NCBI RefSeq assembly: GCF_007830065.1
Contig: NZ_VLKK01000001.1
Span: 62,001 to 126,000, forward strand
Direction of reading: 5' to 3'
DNA length: 64,000 bases
Source: Sphingobium wenxiniae
GTDB lineage: Bacteria; Pseudomonadota; Alphaproteobacteria; Sphingomonadales; Sphingomonadaceae
Made by a program: the position numbers and the translations under genes. Shown one piece after another: positions 56,294 to 64,000 of this stretch; the stretch's first letter is position 1; each line of letters starts with the position of its first letter. The notes under the pieces were generated by a model that ran no database searches, was not told where the DNA came from, and saw nothing but the letters and a program-made list of their open reading frames with translations.

Positions 56294-56779
56294 GGCATGG
56301 CTCACGCTCCGCGGACCGCCTGAAGCGGAGCAAGATAGAAACTGAAAAAGTGCAGATCGGAGCGGTTGCCGCTGCTGAAAGTCCTGCTGCCCCGGACATG
56401 CTACAGCGGCGATGTCCGGGGCTAGATGCCGGCGATCAGTCTGCCGGCGCGCTGGGCGCGGATGGAATTGCGGCAAGTCATGATGGGGCTCATCGGCGCA
56501 TGAGCAGGAATAGTCAACCAGTGGCGCTCGGCTACTTGCGCGGATGCAGCCGTTCAGCGGAGCGCCATGTCCTCTCGCTCGTGCCCTGAGTTGACTTTAA
56601 CTTTCTTTGGGCCATGCTTTGGCCGTCATGTGCGAATCTGTTTCCTTGAGGTGCTCGGCGCACCACGCGGGCCGGCTGCTCGAAGGCTAGCGGCCCCGGA
56701 CCCGCGCAGGGCGGGGCCGGGGTGCTTGCTTTCCCGATGGAGCAGGGCTGGACGAATGGGCCGGCCGACCGGAGCAGAC
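56294..56779. other. Intergenic region with a GC-rich hairpin
   Basis: About 490 nt with no convincing gene. A hairpin CCCCGG-A-CCCGC / GCGGG-G-CCGGGG (56694-56722) has 6 plus 5 pairs around an A.G mismatch, but no T-tract, so it is not a clear terminator. The TTGACT motif near 56591 might be a -35 element; no matching -10 was seen. Confidence 0.5.
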
Positions 56780-56935
56780 ATGATCAGCGATAGACAGGAC
56801 GATTCCGCTCACCGCGCGGAACAAGATGCACAGGAACGGAAGGATCGGCCCGGAACGCTGCCCTTCGTCCGTCCACGACGACCGTCGCACAGCACTGAGC
56901 CGCCCGAGTTTCCCGAGCCGCCTAAAGCGGCATGA
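56780..56935 (+). CDS. Possible small hydrophilic protein (51 aa)
   Basis: A highly charged, proline-rich peptide beginning MISDRQDDSAHRAEQDAQER and ending in SEPPEFPEPPKAA-like repeats of Pro and Glu. It is preceded by GGAGCAGAC, a fair ribosome-binding site. There is no recognised domain; it may be a disordered protein or non-coding. It lies 37 nt before a larger unknown gene on the same strand. Confidence 0.35.
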   Translation: MISDRQDDSAHRAEQDAQERKDRPGTLPFVRPRRPSHSTEPPEFPEPPKAA

Positions 56936-56972
56936 CGCTGTCCCCGATGACACTGAATTGGTAGAAATCACG

Positions 56973-57560
56973 ATGGATCGACCCGCTCAGCAGCAAGAGC
57001 TGTTCATGCGCTTGCTCCGCGATGCCGCACGCGATGCCGAAGCAATACTGGCCTTGCCGGGCCAGTCCGCCTGGATTCGCGCGCTCGCCGACGATGGAAT
57101 GAGTGAAATCTCACGTCTGGAAGAATCGCCTTTCGCCGAGGATCAACTGCTCGCGGTCGCGTTGCGCCTGGGCGGGAGCGGGACTGTGCAAGGTTCGTTA
57201 TTGGGGGCGCTATCGGATAAATTTCAATCCCCATCGATCAGGATCATGATTGAGGCGCAGAGGCGGGCCATCTGGAAAGATATGGGTGGGGAAGGTTTGC
57301 CTCTCGATGAAGCGGCGGAAATCGTGACGGCGCTGGAGCGCCGCCTTGACGCCATGGGCCAAGATCCGTCAGTCAGTTTCGGCGCCTATGCGGCGCTCTA
57401 TTCCAACCTCTGGTGCGATCCGCGGATTGGCGCTCCATCGTCGGCGCGGCGAATCATGCTGGCCATGGTGACGATACTCAACGCCCGTGAAGAGGCCAGT
57501 CGGCCTTCCCATGCAATGGTTGGCAATCGCGCCGCCGGTAAGGCGCTCTCGCGGCGATAA
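56973..57560 (+). CDS. Hypothetical protein (195 aa), unknown family
   Basis: A predicted soluble, mostly helical protein: MDRPAQQQELFMRLLRDAAR, ALPGQSAWIRALADDGMSEI, LDEAAEIVTALERRLDAMG. No signal peptide or membrane segment is visible and no catalytic motif stands out. Codon use looks like that of the neighbours. It is placed downstream of a small charged peptide and upstream of a small membrane peptide, all on the plus strand. I do not recognise it. The start ATG was chosen because the residues upstream overlap the preceding small frame and look non-coding. Confidence 0.6.
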   Translation: MDRPAQQQELFMRLLRDAARDAEAILALPGQSAWIRALADDGMSEISRLEESPFAEDQLLAVALRLGGSGTVQGSLLGALSDKFQSPSIRIMIEAQRRAIWKDMGGEGLPLDEAAEIVTALERRLDAMGQDPSVSFGAYAALYSNLWCDPRIGAPSSARRIMLAMVTILNAREEASRPSHAMVGNRAAGKALSRR

Positions 57561-57692
57561 GCGGGATACGCCTATGCGGGTTGGCGCTTGCGTGCAGGCT
57601 CATGCGCCTGCCTGCTGAATGCCCTCGCCCGGATGCCAACTGCTCACCTGATGTGCGGACCCGCCGTCCGCTCCAATCGAAGTCACGAGACA

Positions 57693-57842
57693 ATGCTCAA
57701 TCTGATTTTCTTCCTCGGCGTCGTAGGTGTCTACAGCGTCTTTCTGGCTTGTACGCGGCGTCCGCGCCTCGGATGGGTGATATCCGCCGCAATTGCGGTC
57801 GCTCTGATGACGGCTTTGATCCTGATGGGCTACGCGCATTAG
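57693..57842 (+). CDS. Small two-helix membrane protein (49 aa)
   Basis: A peptide with two hydrophobic segments: LNLIFFLGVVGVYSVFLA and WVISAAIAVALMTALILMG, joined by a short basic loop (CTRRPRLG). The positive-inside rule puts the loop in the cytoplasm. A GAGAC sequence lies upstream; spacing is acceptable. No family is recognised. The fully hydrophobic pattern in a 49-residue frame supports coding. Confidence 0.55.
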   Translation: MLNLIFFLGVVGVYSVFLACTRRPRLGWVISAAIAVALMTALILMGYAH

Positions 57843-57928
57843 CTAACTATCCGCGATTGCGATGGCGCGGTGCGCCGGGTAGCAGGCGTGACCAAGAGTC
57901 GAGTCACTTAAGGTCGAGCGAGCAAGAT

Positions 57929-59149
57929 TTGAGTTCATCCACAGCCACGCGCCGTTCTTTTGCCGCCATGCGGCACCCGAGGTTCCGAGGGTTCTTCTTC
58001 ACCTATCTGCTGGCGATGATGGCCGATAATATCGAGCACGTCATCAGCTACTGGATGATCTTCCAGAAGTTCCACTCGCCCGCGCTGGGCGGGTTCGCCG
58101 TGCTGTCGCACTGGCTGCCCTATCTGTTCTTCTCGCTTCCCATGGGCGCGCTTGCGGACCGGGTCGATCCACGCCGTCTCATCCAGATCGGCATGGCCAT
58201 GTTCATCGGCGTGTCGCTCGGCTGGGGCTATTTCTTCGCAACCGACACGCTTGAGATGTGGCATGCGATGCTGCTGCTGGTGCTGCATGGCTGCGCGGGC
58301 GTGTTCTGGCAAACGCCGAGCCAGCTCCTGCTCCATGCGATCGTGGAGCCGGAGGAACTGCAAAGCGCGGTGCGCCTCAATGCCACGGCGCGTTATCTCG
58401 GTATATTGGTCGGCCCTGCGGTGGGCGGGGCCATGCTGGTCTGGCTCGGTCCGATCAAGGGCATGTTCCTCAATGCCTGCTATTATGTGCCGGTGATCCT
58501 CTGGCTCTGGCTCCTCCACTATCGCCGGGAAGCGACCGGGCGCACCGCTGTCCGGGGCTTCCAGGACATCGTGCGCACGCTGCGCGAAATCGCGAGCCGT
58601 CCGCAAATCGTCTCGATGTCGCTCCTTGCCGCCGCGGCCGCGGCCTTCATCGGCAACAGCTATCAGGCGCAGATGCCCAATTTCGCGATCGATCTGGGTC
58701 ATGGAGATCCGGGAGCCGCTTACAGCATCCTGTTGGCCGCCGATGCCGCCGGAGCGCTGACCGCCGGCTTCCTGCTCGAAACCCTGGGCGGCTTCACGAC
58801 CGGCGCGCGCACCGCCCTGCTGCTGGCGATGGGCTGGTGCTGCGCGCTCGCCTGCTTCGCCCTCACCCCGATCTATTCGCTGGCCCTGATCTTCCTGTTC
58901 TGCGCGGGCTTTTTCGAGCTATCCTTCAGCAGCATGGCGCAGACGGTGGTCCAGGTGGAAGCGCCCGCCGACATCCGCGGCCGGGTGCTCGGCGTGTTCG
59001 GCATGGCATCGCTCGGCTGCCGCGCCTTCGCCGGCATCACGGTCGGCCTGATCGGCTCGCTGTTCGGCGTCCACATATCATTGGCGCTCGCGGCGGCCAT
59101 GCTCCTTGCCGCCGTCGTCGCGCTGCTTCTCCGCAGCCGTCCCGCATGA
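57929..59149 (+). CDS. MFS transporter (MFS_3/EntS-like exporter)
   Basis: A carrier of 406 aa with about twelve hydrophobic helices. The family opening is FAAMRHPRFRGFFFTYLLAM, and the loop 2-3 motif appears as PMGALADRVDPRRLIQIGM (G-x-L-A-D-R-x-x-R-R). The start is TTG with residues SSSTATRRSFAAM before the RHPRFRGF motif; the ATG at 57968 is the alternative. MFS_3 members export siderophores or drugs. Nearby copper genes hint at metal stress, but the substrate is not indicated. It converges on copB with 81 nt between the stops. Confidence 0.88.
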   Translation: MSSSTATRRSFAAMRHPRFRGFFFTYLLAMMADNIEHVISYWMIFQKFHSPALGGFAVLSHWLPYLFFSLPMGALADRVDPRRLIQIGMAMFIGVSLGWGYFFATDTLEMWHAMLLLVLHGCAGVFWQTPSQLLLHAIVEPEELQSAVRLNATARYLGILVGPAVGGAMLVWLGPIKGMFLNACYYVPVILWLWLLHYRREATGRTAVRGFQDIVRTLREIASRPQIVSMSLLAAAAAAFIGNSYQAQMPNFAIDLGHGDPGAAYSILLAADAAGALTAGFLLETLGGFTTGARTALLLAMGWCCALACFALTPIYSLALIFLFCAGFFELSFSSMAQTVVQVEAPADIRGRVLGVFGMASLGCRAFAGITVGLIGSLFGVHISLALAAAMLLAAVVALLLRSRPA

Positions 59150-59230
59150 GCGAACGCCCGCCACATGTCCTTGGTCGGTCAGCGACAAGGCCGCGATGAG
59201 CGGGGCGGCAGTCATCATGCGGCGGCTGTA

Positions 59231-60187
59231 TCAGAACCAGAAACGCACGCCCATGACCAGGCTGGTTGAAGAGACGCTTTCTCCGGCCGCACGGGCATAG
59301 GCTGCGCTGCCGCTCAGCCTGCGTTCCCAGTTGACTCCGATATAGGGCGCAAATTCGCGGGCAAATTCGTATCGCAGGCGCAGGCCCAGTTCGATGTCGG
59401 ACAGGCCCGACCCGATGCCCAGTTCCGGCACGTCCTGGGCAGCGATATTCACTTCGGCCGCGGGTTGCAGGATCAGGCGCTGCGTGATGCGCTGGTCGTA
59501 ACTGCCCGCCAGCCGGAGATGCGCGTCGCCCTTGTCGGACAGGAAAGCCTGCGCGCCAATTTCGAACCAATAGGGAGCAAGTCCCTCTATCCCCAGCACG
59601 GCATAGGTGCGCTGCGGTTCCGGCCGGATGTCATGGCGCACGCCGGCTTCCAGATTGAACCAGGGATCGATCGCCCGGCTGTAGAGCGCCTGCACTTCCG
59701 CACGCTCCAGCGGGCCGCCGATTTCCCCTTCCCCTTCGGTCTTGAAGGCGAAGCGGTTGATATCGCCGCCGATCCAGCCTTCCCCCTCCCAGCGATAGCC
59801 GTTCGCCCCTTTGCGCACCTGATATTCCAGCCGGTCGAGCATGAGCCGGGAGAAGGTCATGCCCCCGCTTTCCTTACGCATCGCCGCACGCGCGCGCTCC
59901 ATTACGGCGCGATCGTAGAAGACCTCCGCCGCATGATCGGCGGGCGGCGTGGGGACAACGCCTCGCGGGATGCCGTCATCGGTGGCGGCATGCCCATGGC
60001 CGGCATGGGGATTGTCGGACGAGGCTGCTTGGGCAGGCATGTGAGCGGAATGATCCTGCCCTTGCGCCTGCTCCATCTGGCCATGACCCATCTGGCTGTG
60101 ATCCATCTGGCTGTGATCCATTTGCGCCAACGCAGGCGGCGAAGCCGCAGCGAGCAGCAAGGCGGCAACGGAAGCCAGGCCCTTCAT
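59231..60187 (-). CDS. copB: Copper resistance protein CopB, outer-membrane
   Basis: A protein of 318 aa. The signal peptide (MKGLASVAALLLAAASPPAL) is followed by a Met/His/Gln-rich copper-binding stretch with DHSQM repeats (QMDHSQMDHSQMGHGQME) and HGHAATDDG. The rest is a beta-barrel of CopB type: RLMLDRLEYQVRKGANGYRW, YWFEIGAQAFLSDKGD, LRLRYEFAREFAPYIGVNWE, ending in the outer-membrane Phe (GVRFWF). Its ATG overlaps the copA stop (ATGA). It handles copper at the outer membrane. Confidence 0.95.
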   Translation of the reverse strand: MKGLASVAALLLAAASPPALAQMDHSQMDHSQMGHGQMEQAQGQDHSAHMPAQAASSDNPHAGHGHAATDDGIPRGVVPTPPADHAAEVFYDRAVMERARAAMRKESGGMTFSRLMLDRLEYQVRKGANGYRWEGEGWIGGDINRFAFKTEGEGEIGGPLERAEVQALYSRAIDPWFNLEAGVRHDIRPEPQRTYAVLGIEGLAPYWFEIGAQAFLSDKGDAHLRLAGSYDQRITQRLILQPAAEVNIAAQDVPELGIGSGLSDIELGLRLRYEFAREFAPYIGVNWERRLSGSAAYARAAGESVSSTSLVMGVRFWF

Positions 60188-61941
60188 GCCGCGTCCCCCT
60201 CATGCCGTACCGTGACGACCCGCATCATCCCTGAATGCATGTGCAGCAGCATGTGGCAATGGAAGGCCCAATCGCCCAGCGCATCGGCGGTAAGGTCAAA
60301 GCTCACCTTCCCGCCCGGCAGGACGTTCACCGTATGCTTGCGCGGATTATACGCGCCCGCCCCCGTCACCAGCTCAAAGAAATGGCCGTGCAGATGGATG
60401 GGATGCGGCATCATCGTGTCGTTGATGAGGTTCACCCGCACCCGCTCCATATGACGGAACGCGATGGGCTCCGCCCTGTCGGACAGCTTCACCCCATCGA
60501 ACGACCACATATAGCGTTCCATGTTCGCGGTCAGATGGATGTCGAGCATGCGCGTCGGTGTCCGCCGGTCGCTATTGGGCAGCAGGGACTTGAGATCGGC
60601 ATAGGTCAACACCCGATGCTCCACATCTTCAAGGCCGGTCGGGCGGTCGGCGATCCTGTCGGCGGGCATGGGCGACAGGGTGGCGACCCCCGGTCCCATC
60701 TTCACCTGCGGCGCGACCGACTTGTCCCGCATTTTCATCGAATGACCGGACATGCTTTCCTTAATAGTCTGGCGGACGTCGACCACGCCGCTCTGGCCCA
60801 TGTTCTTGCCCGGCATGTCCATGCCCATGTCCCTCATGCCCAGCAGCGGACGTTCCCGTACAGGCGGAATCTCCGCCGCCATGCCGATGCGCGGCGCCAG
60901 CGTCGCACGGACAAGGCCGGATCGGTCTATCGCCTCCGCCACCAGCGCATAGGGCTTCGCTTCGCCCGGCTGCACGACGATATCGTAGGTTTCCGCAATA
61001 CCGATCTGGAACTCGTCGGTTTCGACCGGCTGCACATCCTGCCCGTCGCACTGCACCACCCTCATGGCCAGCCCCGGCAGGCGGACATTGAAATTGGTCA
61101 TCGCCGACGCGTTGACGATGCGAAGCCGCACCCGCTCGCCCGGCGTGAACAGCCCCGTCCAATTCTCCGCCGTGCCATGGCCGTTCACCAGAAAGCTGTA
61201 AGTGGCCCCCGTCACATCTGAAATATCGGTGGGGTCCATCCGCATCGCGCCCCATTCGCGGCGTTCCTTCGCGCTCTGGTCCTTCCCCGCGAGCAGCCCG
61301 GCCAGGGTCTGCCTCTGCATGTTGAAATAGCCGCCCATCTGCTTGAGCCGCTTCAAGAGCACATGCGGATGGACCGGACTCCAGTCGGACAGCACGATCA
61401 CATGCTCGCGCTCGCTCTGCACGGGGTCGGAGCCGGCAGGGTCGATGACAATGGGTCCATAGTGCCCCATCGCCTCCTGCATTCCCGAATGGCTGTGATA
61501 CCAATAGGTGCCCGACTGACGGACGGGAAATTCATAGGTGAAGGTTTCGCCGGGCCGGATGCCGGGAAAGCTTACCCCCGGCACGCCATCCATCTGGAAC
61601 GGCACGATCAGGCCATGCCAGTGGATCGATGTATCCTCCCTCAGCCCATTGGTGACGGCCAGCCGGACATTCTGCCCTTCCTTCAGGCGAATGAGCGGCG
61701 CGGGCACCATGCCGTTGACCATCACCGCATGGGCAGAACGCCCATCGGTTGCAAAATGGCCCTCCCCCACGCTTAGCTGGATCAGATCGCCGCTCAGCAC
61801 ATCCCGCGCAGGGGCAAGACCCGCCGTGCCGCTCTGCGCCCAGCCGGGAAAGGCGCGGGCCAGGGTCAGCGCGCCGGTCAGGCCCGCCGCTCCCCGGATC
61901 AGGCTGCGGCGGTCGATGGGGGAGTGCGAGAGGATCGGCAT
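60184..61941 (-). CDS. copA: CopA, periplasmic multicopper oxidase (Tat-exported)
   Basis: An oxidase of 585 aa that protects against copper by oxidising Cu(I). The N-terminus carries a Tat signal DRRSLIRGAAGLTGALTLA (twin Arg). Three cupredoxin domains hold the four Cu-binding motifs: HWHGLIVPFQMDGVP, YWYHSHSGMQEAMGHYG, HPIHLHGHFFEL and HCHMLLHMHSGMM. A Met-rich insert (RDMGMDMPGKNMG, MSGHSMKMRDK) binds extra Cu(I). The start MPILSHSPIDRR sits just before the Tat motif; 20 more residues of open frame upstream lack similarity. It forms an operon with copB. Confidence 0.96.
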   Translation of the reverse strand: MPILSHSPIDRRSLIRGAAGLTGALTLARAFPGWAQSGTAGLAPARDVLSGDLIQLSVGEGHFATDGRSAHAVMVNGMVPAPLIRLKEGQNVRLAVTNGLREDTSIHWHGLIVPFQMDGVPGVSFPGIRPGETFTYEFPVRQSGTYWYHSHSGMQEAMGHYGPIVIDPAGSDPVQSEREHVIVLSDWSPVHPHVLLKRLKQMGGYFNMQRQTLAGLLAGKDQSAKERREWGAMRMDPTDISDVTGATYSFLVNGHGTAENWTGLFTPGERVRLRIVNASAMTNFNVRLPGLAMRVVQCDGQDVQPVETDEFQIGIAETYDIVVQPGEAKPYALVAEAIDRSGLVRATLAPRIGMAAEIPPVRERPLLGMRDMGMDMPGKNMGQSGVVDVRQTIKESMSGHSMKMRDKSVAPQVKMGPGVATLSPMPADRIADRPTGLEDVEHRVLTYADLKSLLPNSDRRTPTRMLDIHLTANMERYMWSFDGVKLSDRAEPIAFRHMERVRVNLINDTMMPHPIHLHGHFFELVTGAGAYNPRKHTVNVLPGGKVSFDLTADALGDWAFHCHMLLHMHSGMMRVVTVRHEGDAA

Positions 61942-61966
61942 GAAGAATAAGGGCCTGCTGAAAGGA

Positions 61967-61984
61967 ATATCTTCCCCCCTATAC
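61967..61984 (-). promoter_or_regulatory. G-tract element upstream of copA (candidate metal-sensor operator)
   Basis: On the minus strand the sequence is GTATAGGGGGGAAGATAT, about 25-45 nt before the copA ATG. A G6 run flanked by AT-rich near-palindromic ends resembles CsoR/RcnR-type operator sites. It overlaps the leader, where a repressor would act. No such regulator gene is in the window, so this is a candidate only. Confidence 0.3.
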
Positions 61985-62078
61985 GCAATCAGCGCCGCCA
62001 TTCCTTAACATATCGGCCAATTTGTGGCGCGCGCGATAAAGTCCCCCGCCAGGCGAGTTGCGTCATGGAATCCATCCT

Positions 62079-64000
62079 TCAAGCCGCCGGCAATACAACT
62101 TCCTGAACAGCGCCCGGCGCATCGCGCAATTTCAGATAGAGCGTCCTTCCTTGCGGCGCAGGCACATCAATGGCGTTGCCGGTAAAGCCGCTGGGCACGG
62201 CAACACTGCGATCGAATGTTCTGTCGTCAGCCACGGAATCGATCAGGAACAGATTCTTGCCCGTCAGGCGGCATGTCTTGGCGCCGGGGTCGCAGGACAC
62301 CGATTGGACCGCTGGCAATCGAACCAAAGTCGCCAGCGGCTGCCAGTCGCCGGCGACCCCCGCCTGAACCCTGCGAAAGCGCAACGGACCGAAGGCTGAC
62401 GAACCGAGAGCCGCGGGATCGAAACTGGCGATGGCGATCTGCGGGCTTTCAAGGCGCAATCCATTGGACGCCGACAGGCGCACATGCGCGCCCTCATCAA
62501 TGGTTGCGATTTCAAGGGAGTCCTGCGCGCCGAACCGCATCCCCTCCGCGGCGCGAACCGACATCGTCATGCGCGCCGTGTCAGGCAACATGTCCTGCCC
62601 TTCGAGATGAATCGCGAGGGCAGGCAACGGCTCCTTGTAATCGATGCTTTTAGTTATGAGCGTTACGGCCGGGCGCGGGGCCGTGATCGTCACCGGCAAG
62701 CCGATGCTGCGTCCGTCCTTCAGCGTGACCCGCGCCCTTGCATTATGCCCCTGCCCCAACAACCGGACCTTGTCCGGCGTGTCGGCGCGGAACCGCAACG
62801 TATCGACATCCCCTTCCCGCGACAGCTCGCCCGGCCGGAACGCCAGGTCATCGAGCATCAGGCCGGTAATCTCATCCAGCCGCAGGCCCGTCAGCACGGC
62901 TTCATCGTCGCCCGCATGAAGCCGCAGATTGTCGATCCGGCTTGCCTCGGCATAGGCGCGGATTGTGAGCATCGTCGCCTGCGACGCGCCGAACGGCTTG
63001 ACCGCGAACTGAACGTCGCCAGCCCGCGCATCCGTCAGCGGTACATCGATGGCGATGCTGTCGGGACCGGAAACCTGCCATTTAACAGGCTGACTCGGCC
63101 TGCCCGGCAATTGCATCGTTATGCTTTCCACGCAGGCGGGCGCTGCCCCCTTGAGCGGCAGCATATTGTCGCGGCCGACGATCAGGCGCGGTGCGATATG
63201 GTCTACCTGCCAAGCGGCGTCCTGCGGGAACTGGACAGAAAATTCAGGACCGTCGAACCGGTTGAAGCCCCAGACCCCTTGAAGGCGTCCCGATGTGGAG
63301 GGAGCAAAATCTGCCGCTCTCAAGGGAGATACGAGGACGTAGCCGCCCTTGTCCGCCCGGGGCGCCACCGGCGCATCCATTGTTCGCCCGTCCTTCGTCG
63401 TCAGGCGCACGGTCATGTCATGGGCGTAGTCCGTCGCGTAGATCAGCGGCGCGCCTTCCACCCGGAACACCGCGCCGGCCCGCGCGGCGCAGACCGCGCT
63501 GTCGCTCGCGGCGCGAAGCGGCGGCGGCACGTCCTTTTCAATCGCGGGCATCGCAACGACGAGGACAGATTTAGGCTTTCGGAAGGATGGCGCGGCGTTC
63601 AGCAGCAGCGACATGGCCGTGCCGTTCTGGATACCGAGCGCAGGAAGGTAGGTAAATTCCGGATTGTTGAATGCGCCGAAGATACGGGCGACGTCGCGGA
63701 CCACGCCGATATAGGGACTGTAAAATCCATAGCCGGCCTCCCGCGTGGCGCTGATCTGAAATGCCAGATCAGCCGGCGTCCCGACGATGGTTTCGGTGAG
63801 CGAATTACTGTGGACGTCCACCAGGACGAGCGCTTCGCGATTTTCCAGGAGGCAGGCGGCTTGCGATTCGACCAGTTTCGCCAGGCAATCCGCATTCAGC
63901 TTGACCGCAAGGCTGGAAGACAGGACAGGCGCGACCGTCTTCAGATATTCGGGATGGCTGTTTTCCTGTGTCCGAATACCGGCCACGAAAGCATTGAGCC
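62079..64000 (-). CDS. Large beta-rich hypothetical protein (5' end outside window)
   Basis: At least 640 residues, still open at the right edge (codons read LNAF before VAGIRTQENSH), so the start is outside; an in-frame GTG lies near the edge but has no ribosome-binding site. An N-terminal globular part (ALVLVDVHSNSLTETIVGTP, FNNPEFTYLPALGIQNGTAM) precedes several beta-sandwich-like repeats with DGR turns (TTKDGRTMDAPV, TLKDGRSIGLPVTI). Cys pairs occur in the late part (CDPGAKTC). It is likely exported; no family recognised. It is on the same strand as copA, upstream of it by 137 nt. Confidence 0.7.
   Translation of the reverse strand, partial: LNAFVAGIRTQENSHPEYLKTVAPVLSSSLAVKLNADCLAKLVESQAACLLENREALVLVDVHSNSLTETIVGTPADLAFQISATREAGYGFYSPYIGVVRDVARIFGAFNNPEFTYLPALGIQNGTAMSLLLNAAPSFRKPKSVLVVAMPAIEKDVPPPLRAASDSAVCAARAGAVFRVEGAPLIYATDYAHDMTVRLTTKDGRTMDAPVAPRADKGGYVLVSPLRAADFAPSTSGRLQGVWGFNRFDGPEFSVQFPQDAAWQVDHIAPRLIVGRDNMLPLKGAAPACVESITMQLPGRPSQPVKWQVSGPDSIAIDVPLTDARAGDVQFAVKPFGASQATMLTIRAYAEASRIDNLRLHAGDDEAVLTGLRLDEITGLMLDDLAFRPGELSREGDVDTLRFRADTPDKVRLLGQGHNARARVTLKDGRSIGLPVTITAPRPAVTLITKSIDYKEPLPALAIHLEGQDMLPDTARMTMSVRAAEGMRFGAQDSLEIATIDEGAHVRLSASNGLRLESPQIAIASFDPAALGSSAFGPLRFRRVQAGVAGDWQPLATLVRLPAVQSVSCDPGAKTCRLTGKNLFLIDSVADDRTFDRSVAVPSGFTGNAIDVPAPQGRTLYLKLRDAPGAVQEVVLPAA

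Noticed and set aside
56251-56589. Plus-strand frame of 112 codons after the pseudouridine synthase start
   Set aside because: It overlaps the divergent gene start, has no signature, and composition is Arg/Ala/Ser-rich as in shadow frames.

Overview
The window reads as the chromosome of a sphingomonad (Alphaproteobacteria, Sphingomonadaceae; Sphingobium, Sphingomonas or Novosphingobium-like). The DNA is GC-rich. The gene orders dusB-ntrBC-ntrYX-hfq-hflX and divL-tsaE-amgK-murU-addB-addA, the tandem-domain Hfq, the fused IspDF and the DivL with Tyr in place of the phospho-acceptor His all point there. No genus can be named from these data alone.

Region 1 (1-18.2 kb) is core. A tightly overlapping leftward operon runs from divL (cell-cycle pseudokinase) through tsaE (tRNA t6A), amgK and murU (peptidoglycan sugar recycling) to addB and addA (double-strand break repair; addA runs off the left edge). 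It is followed by ahcY with a palindromic operator candidate, YqgE, a Prx5-type peroxiredoxin, AMP nucleosidase, a membrane diguanylate cyclase, an M2 peptidase, an alpha/beta hydrolase and the HslUV protease. Region 2 (18.3-24.1 kb) holds two small proteins, tRNA-Val(CAC), a DPP-IV-like secreted peptidase, asd, a DUF2238-type membrane protein and mazG.

Region 3 (24.1-40.1 kb) is the nitrogen-signalling operon read leftwards (dusB, ntrB, ntrC, ntrY, ntrX, double-domain hfq, hflX). Divergent from it are ispDF and pncC. Next come ratA and lipA, then a rightward trio of beta-carbonic anhydrase, NYN-LOTUS protein and acylphosphatase, and finally ettA with its terminator.

Region 4 (40.4-64 kb) looks accessory. 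It begins around a heptad-repeat lipoprotein and tRNA-Pro(UGG), next to a decayed IS481-type transposase fragment; a second IS481-like C-terminal fragment lies 10 kb away in the opposite orientation. Between them are dps, a UbiB/ABC1-type kinase and a leftward run of six genes: PQQ glucose dehydrogenase, SemiSWEET-like sugar carrier, TolC, HlyD and two ABC-2 permeases, with no ATPase gene. Beyond are rnk-gdhA, a solitary MreB/actin paralogue, a spermidine-synthase-fold methyltransferase, a pseudouridine synthase, several small unknown proteins, an MFS carrier, the copper pair copA-copB (CopA with a Tat signal) and a large beta-rich unknown protein cut by the right edge.

The most unusual items are the sugar-oxidation/export operon without an ATPase, the lone MreB paralogue, the heptad-repeat lipoprotein and the unknown protein at the right edge. 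The Tyr-DivL and the tandem Hfq are striking but belong to known lineage-specific families.
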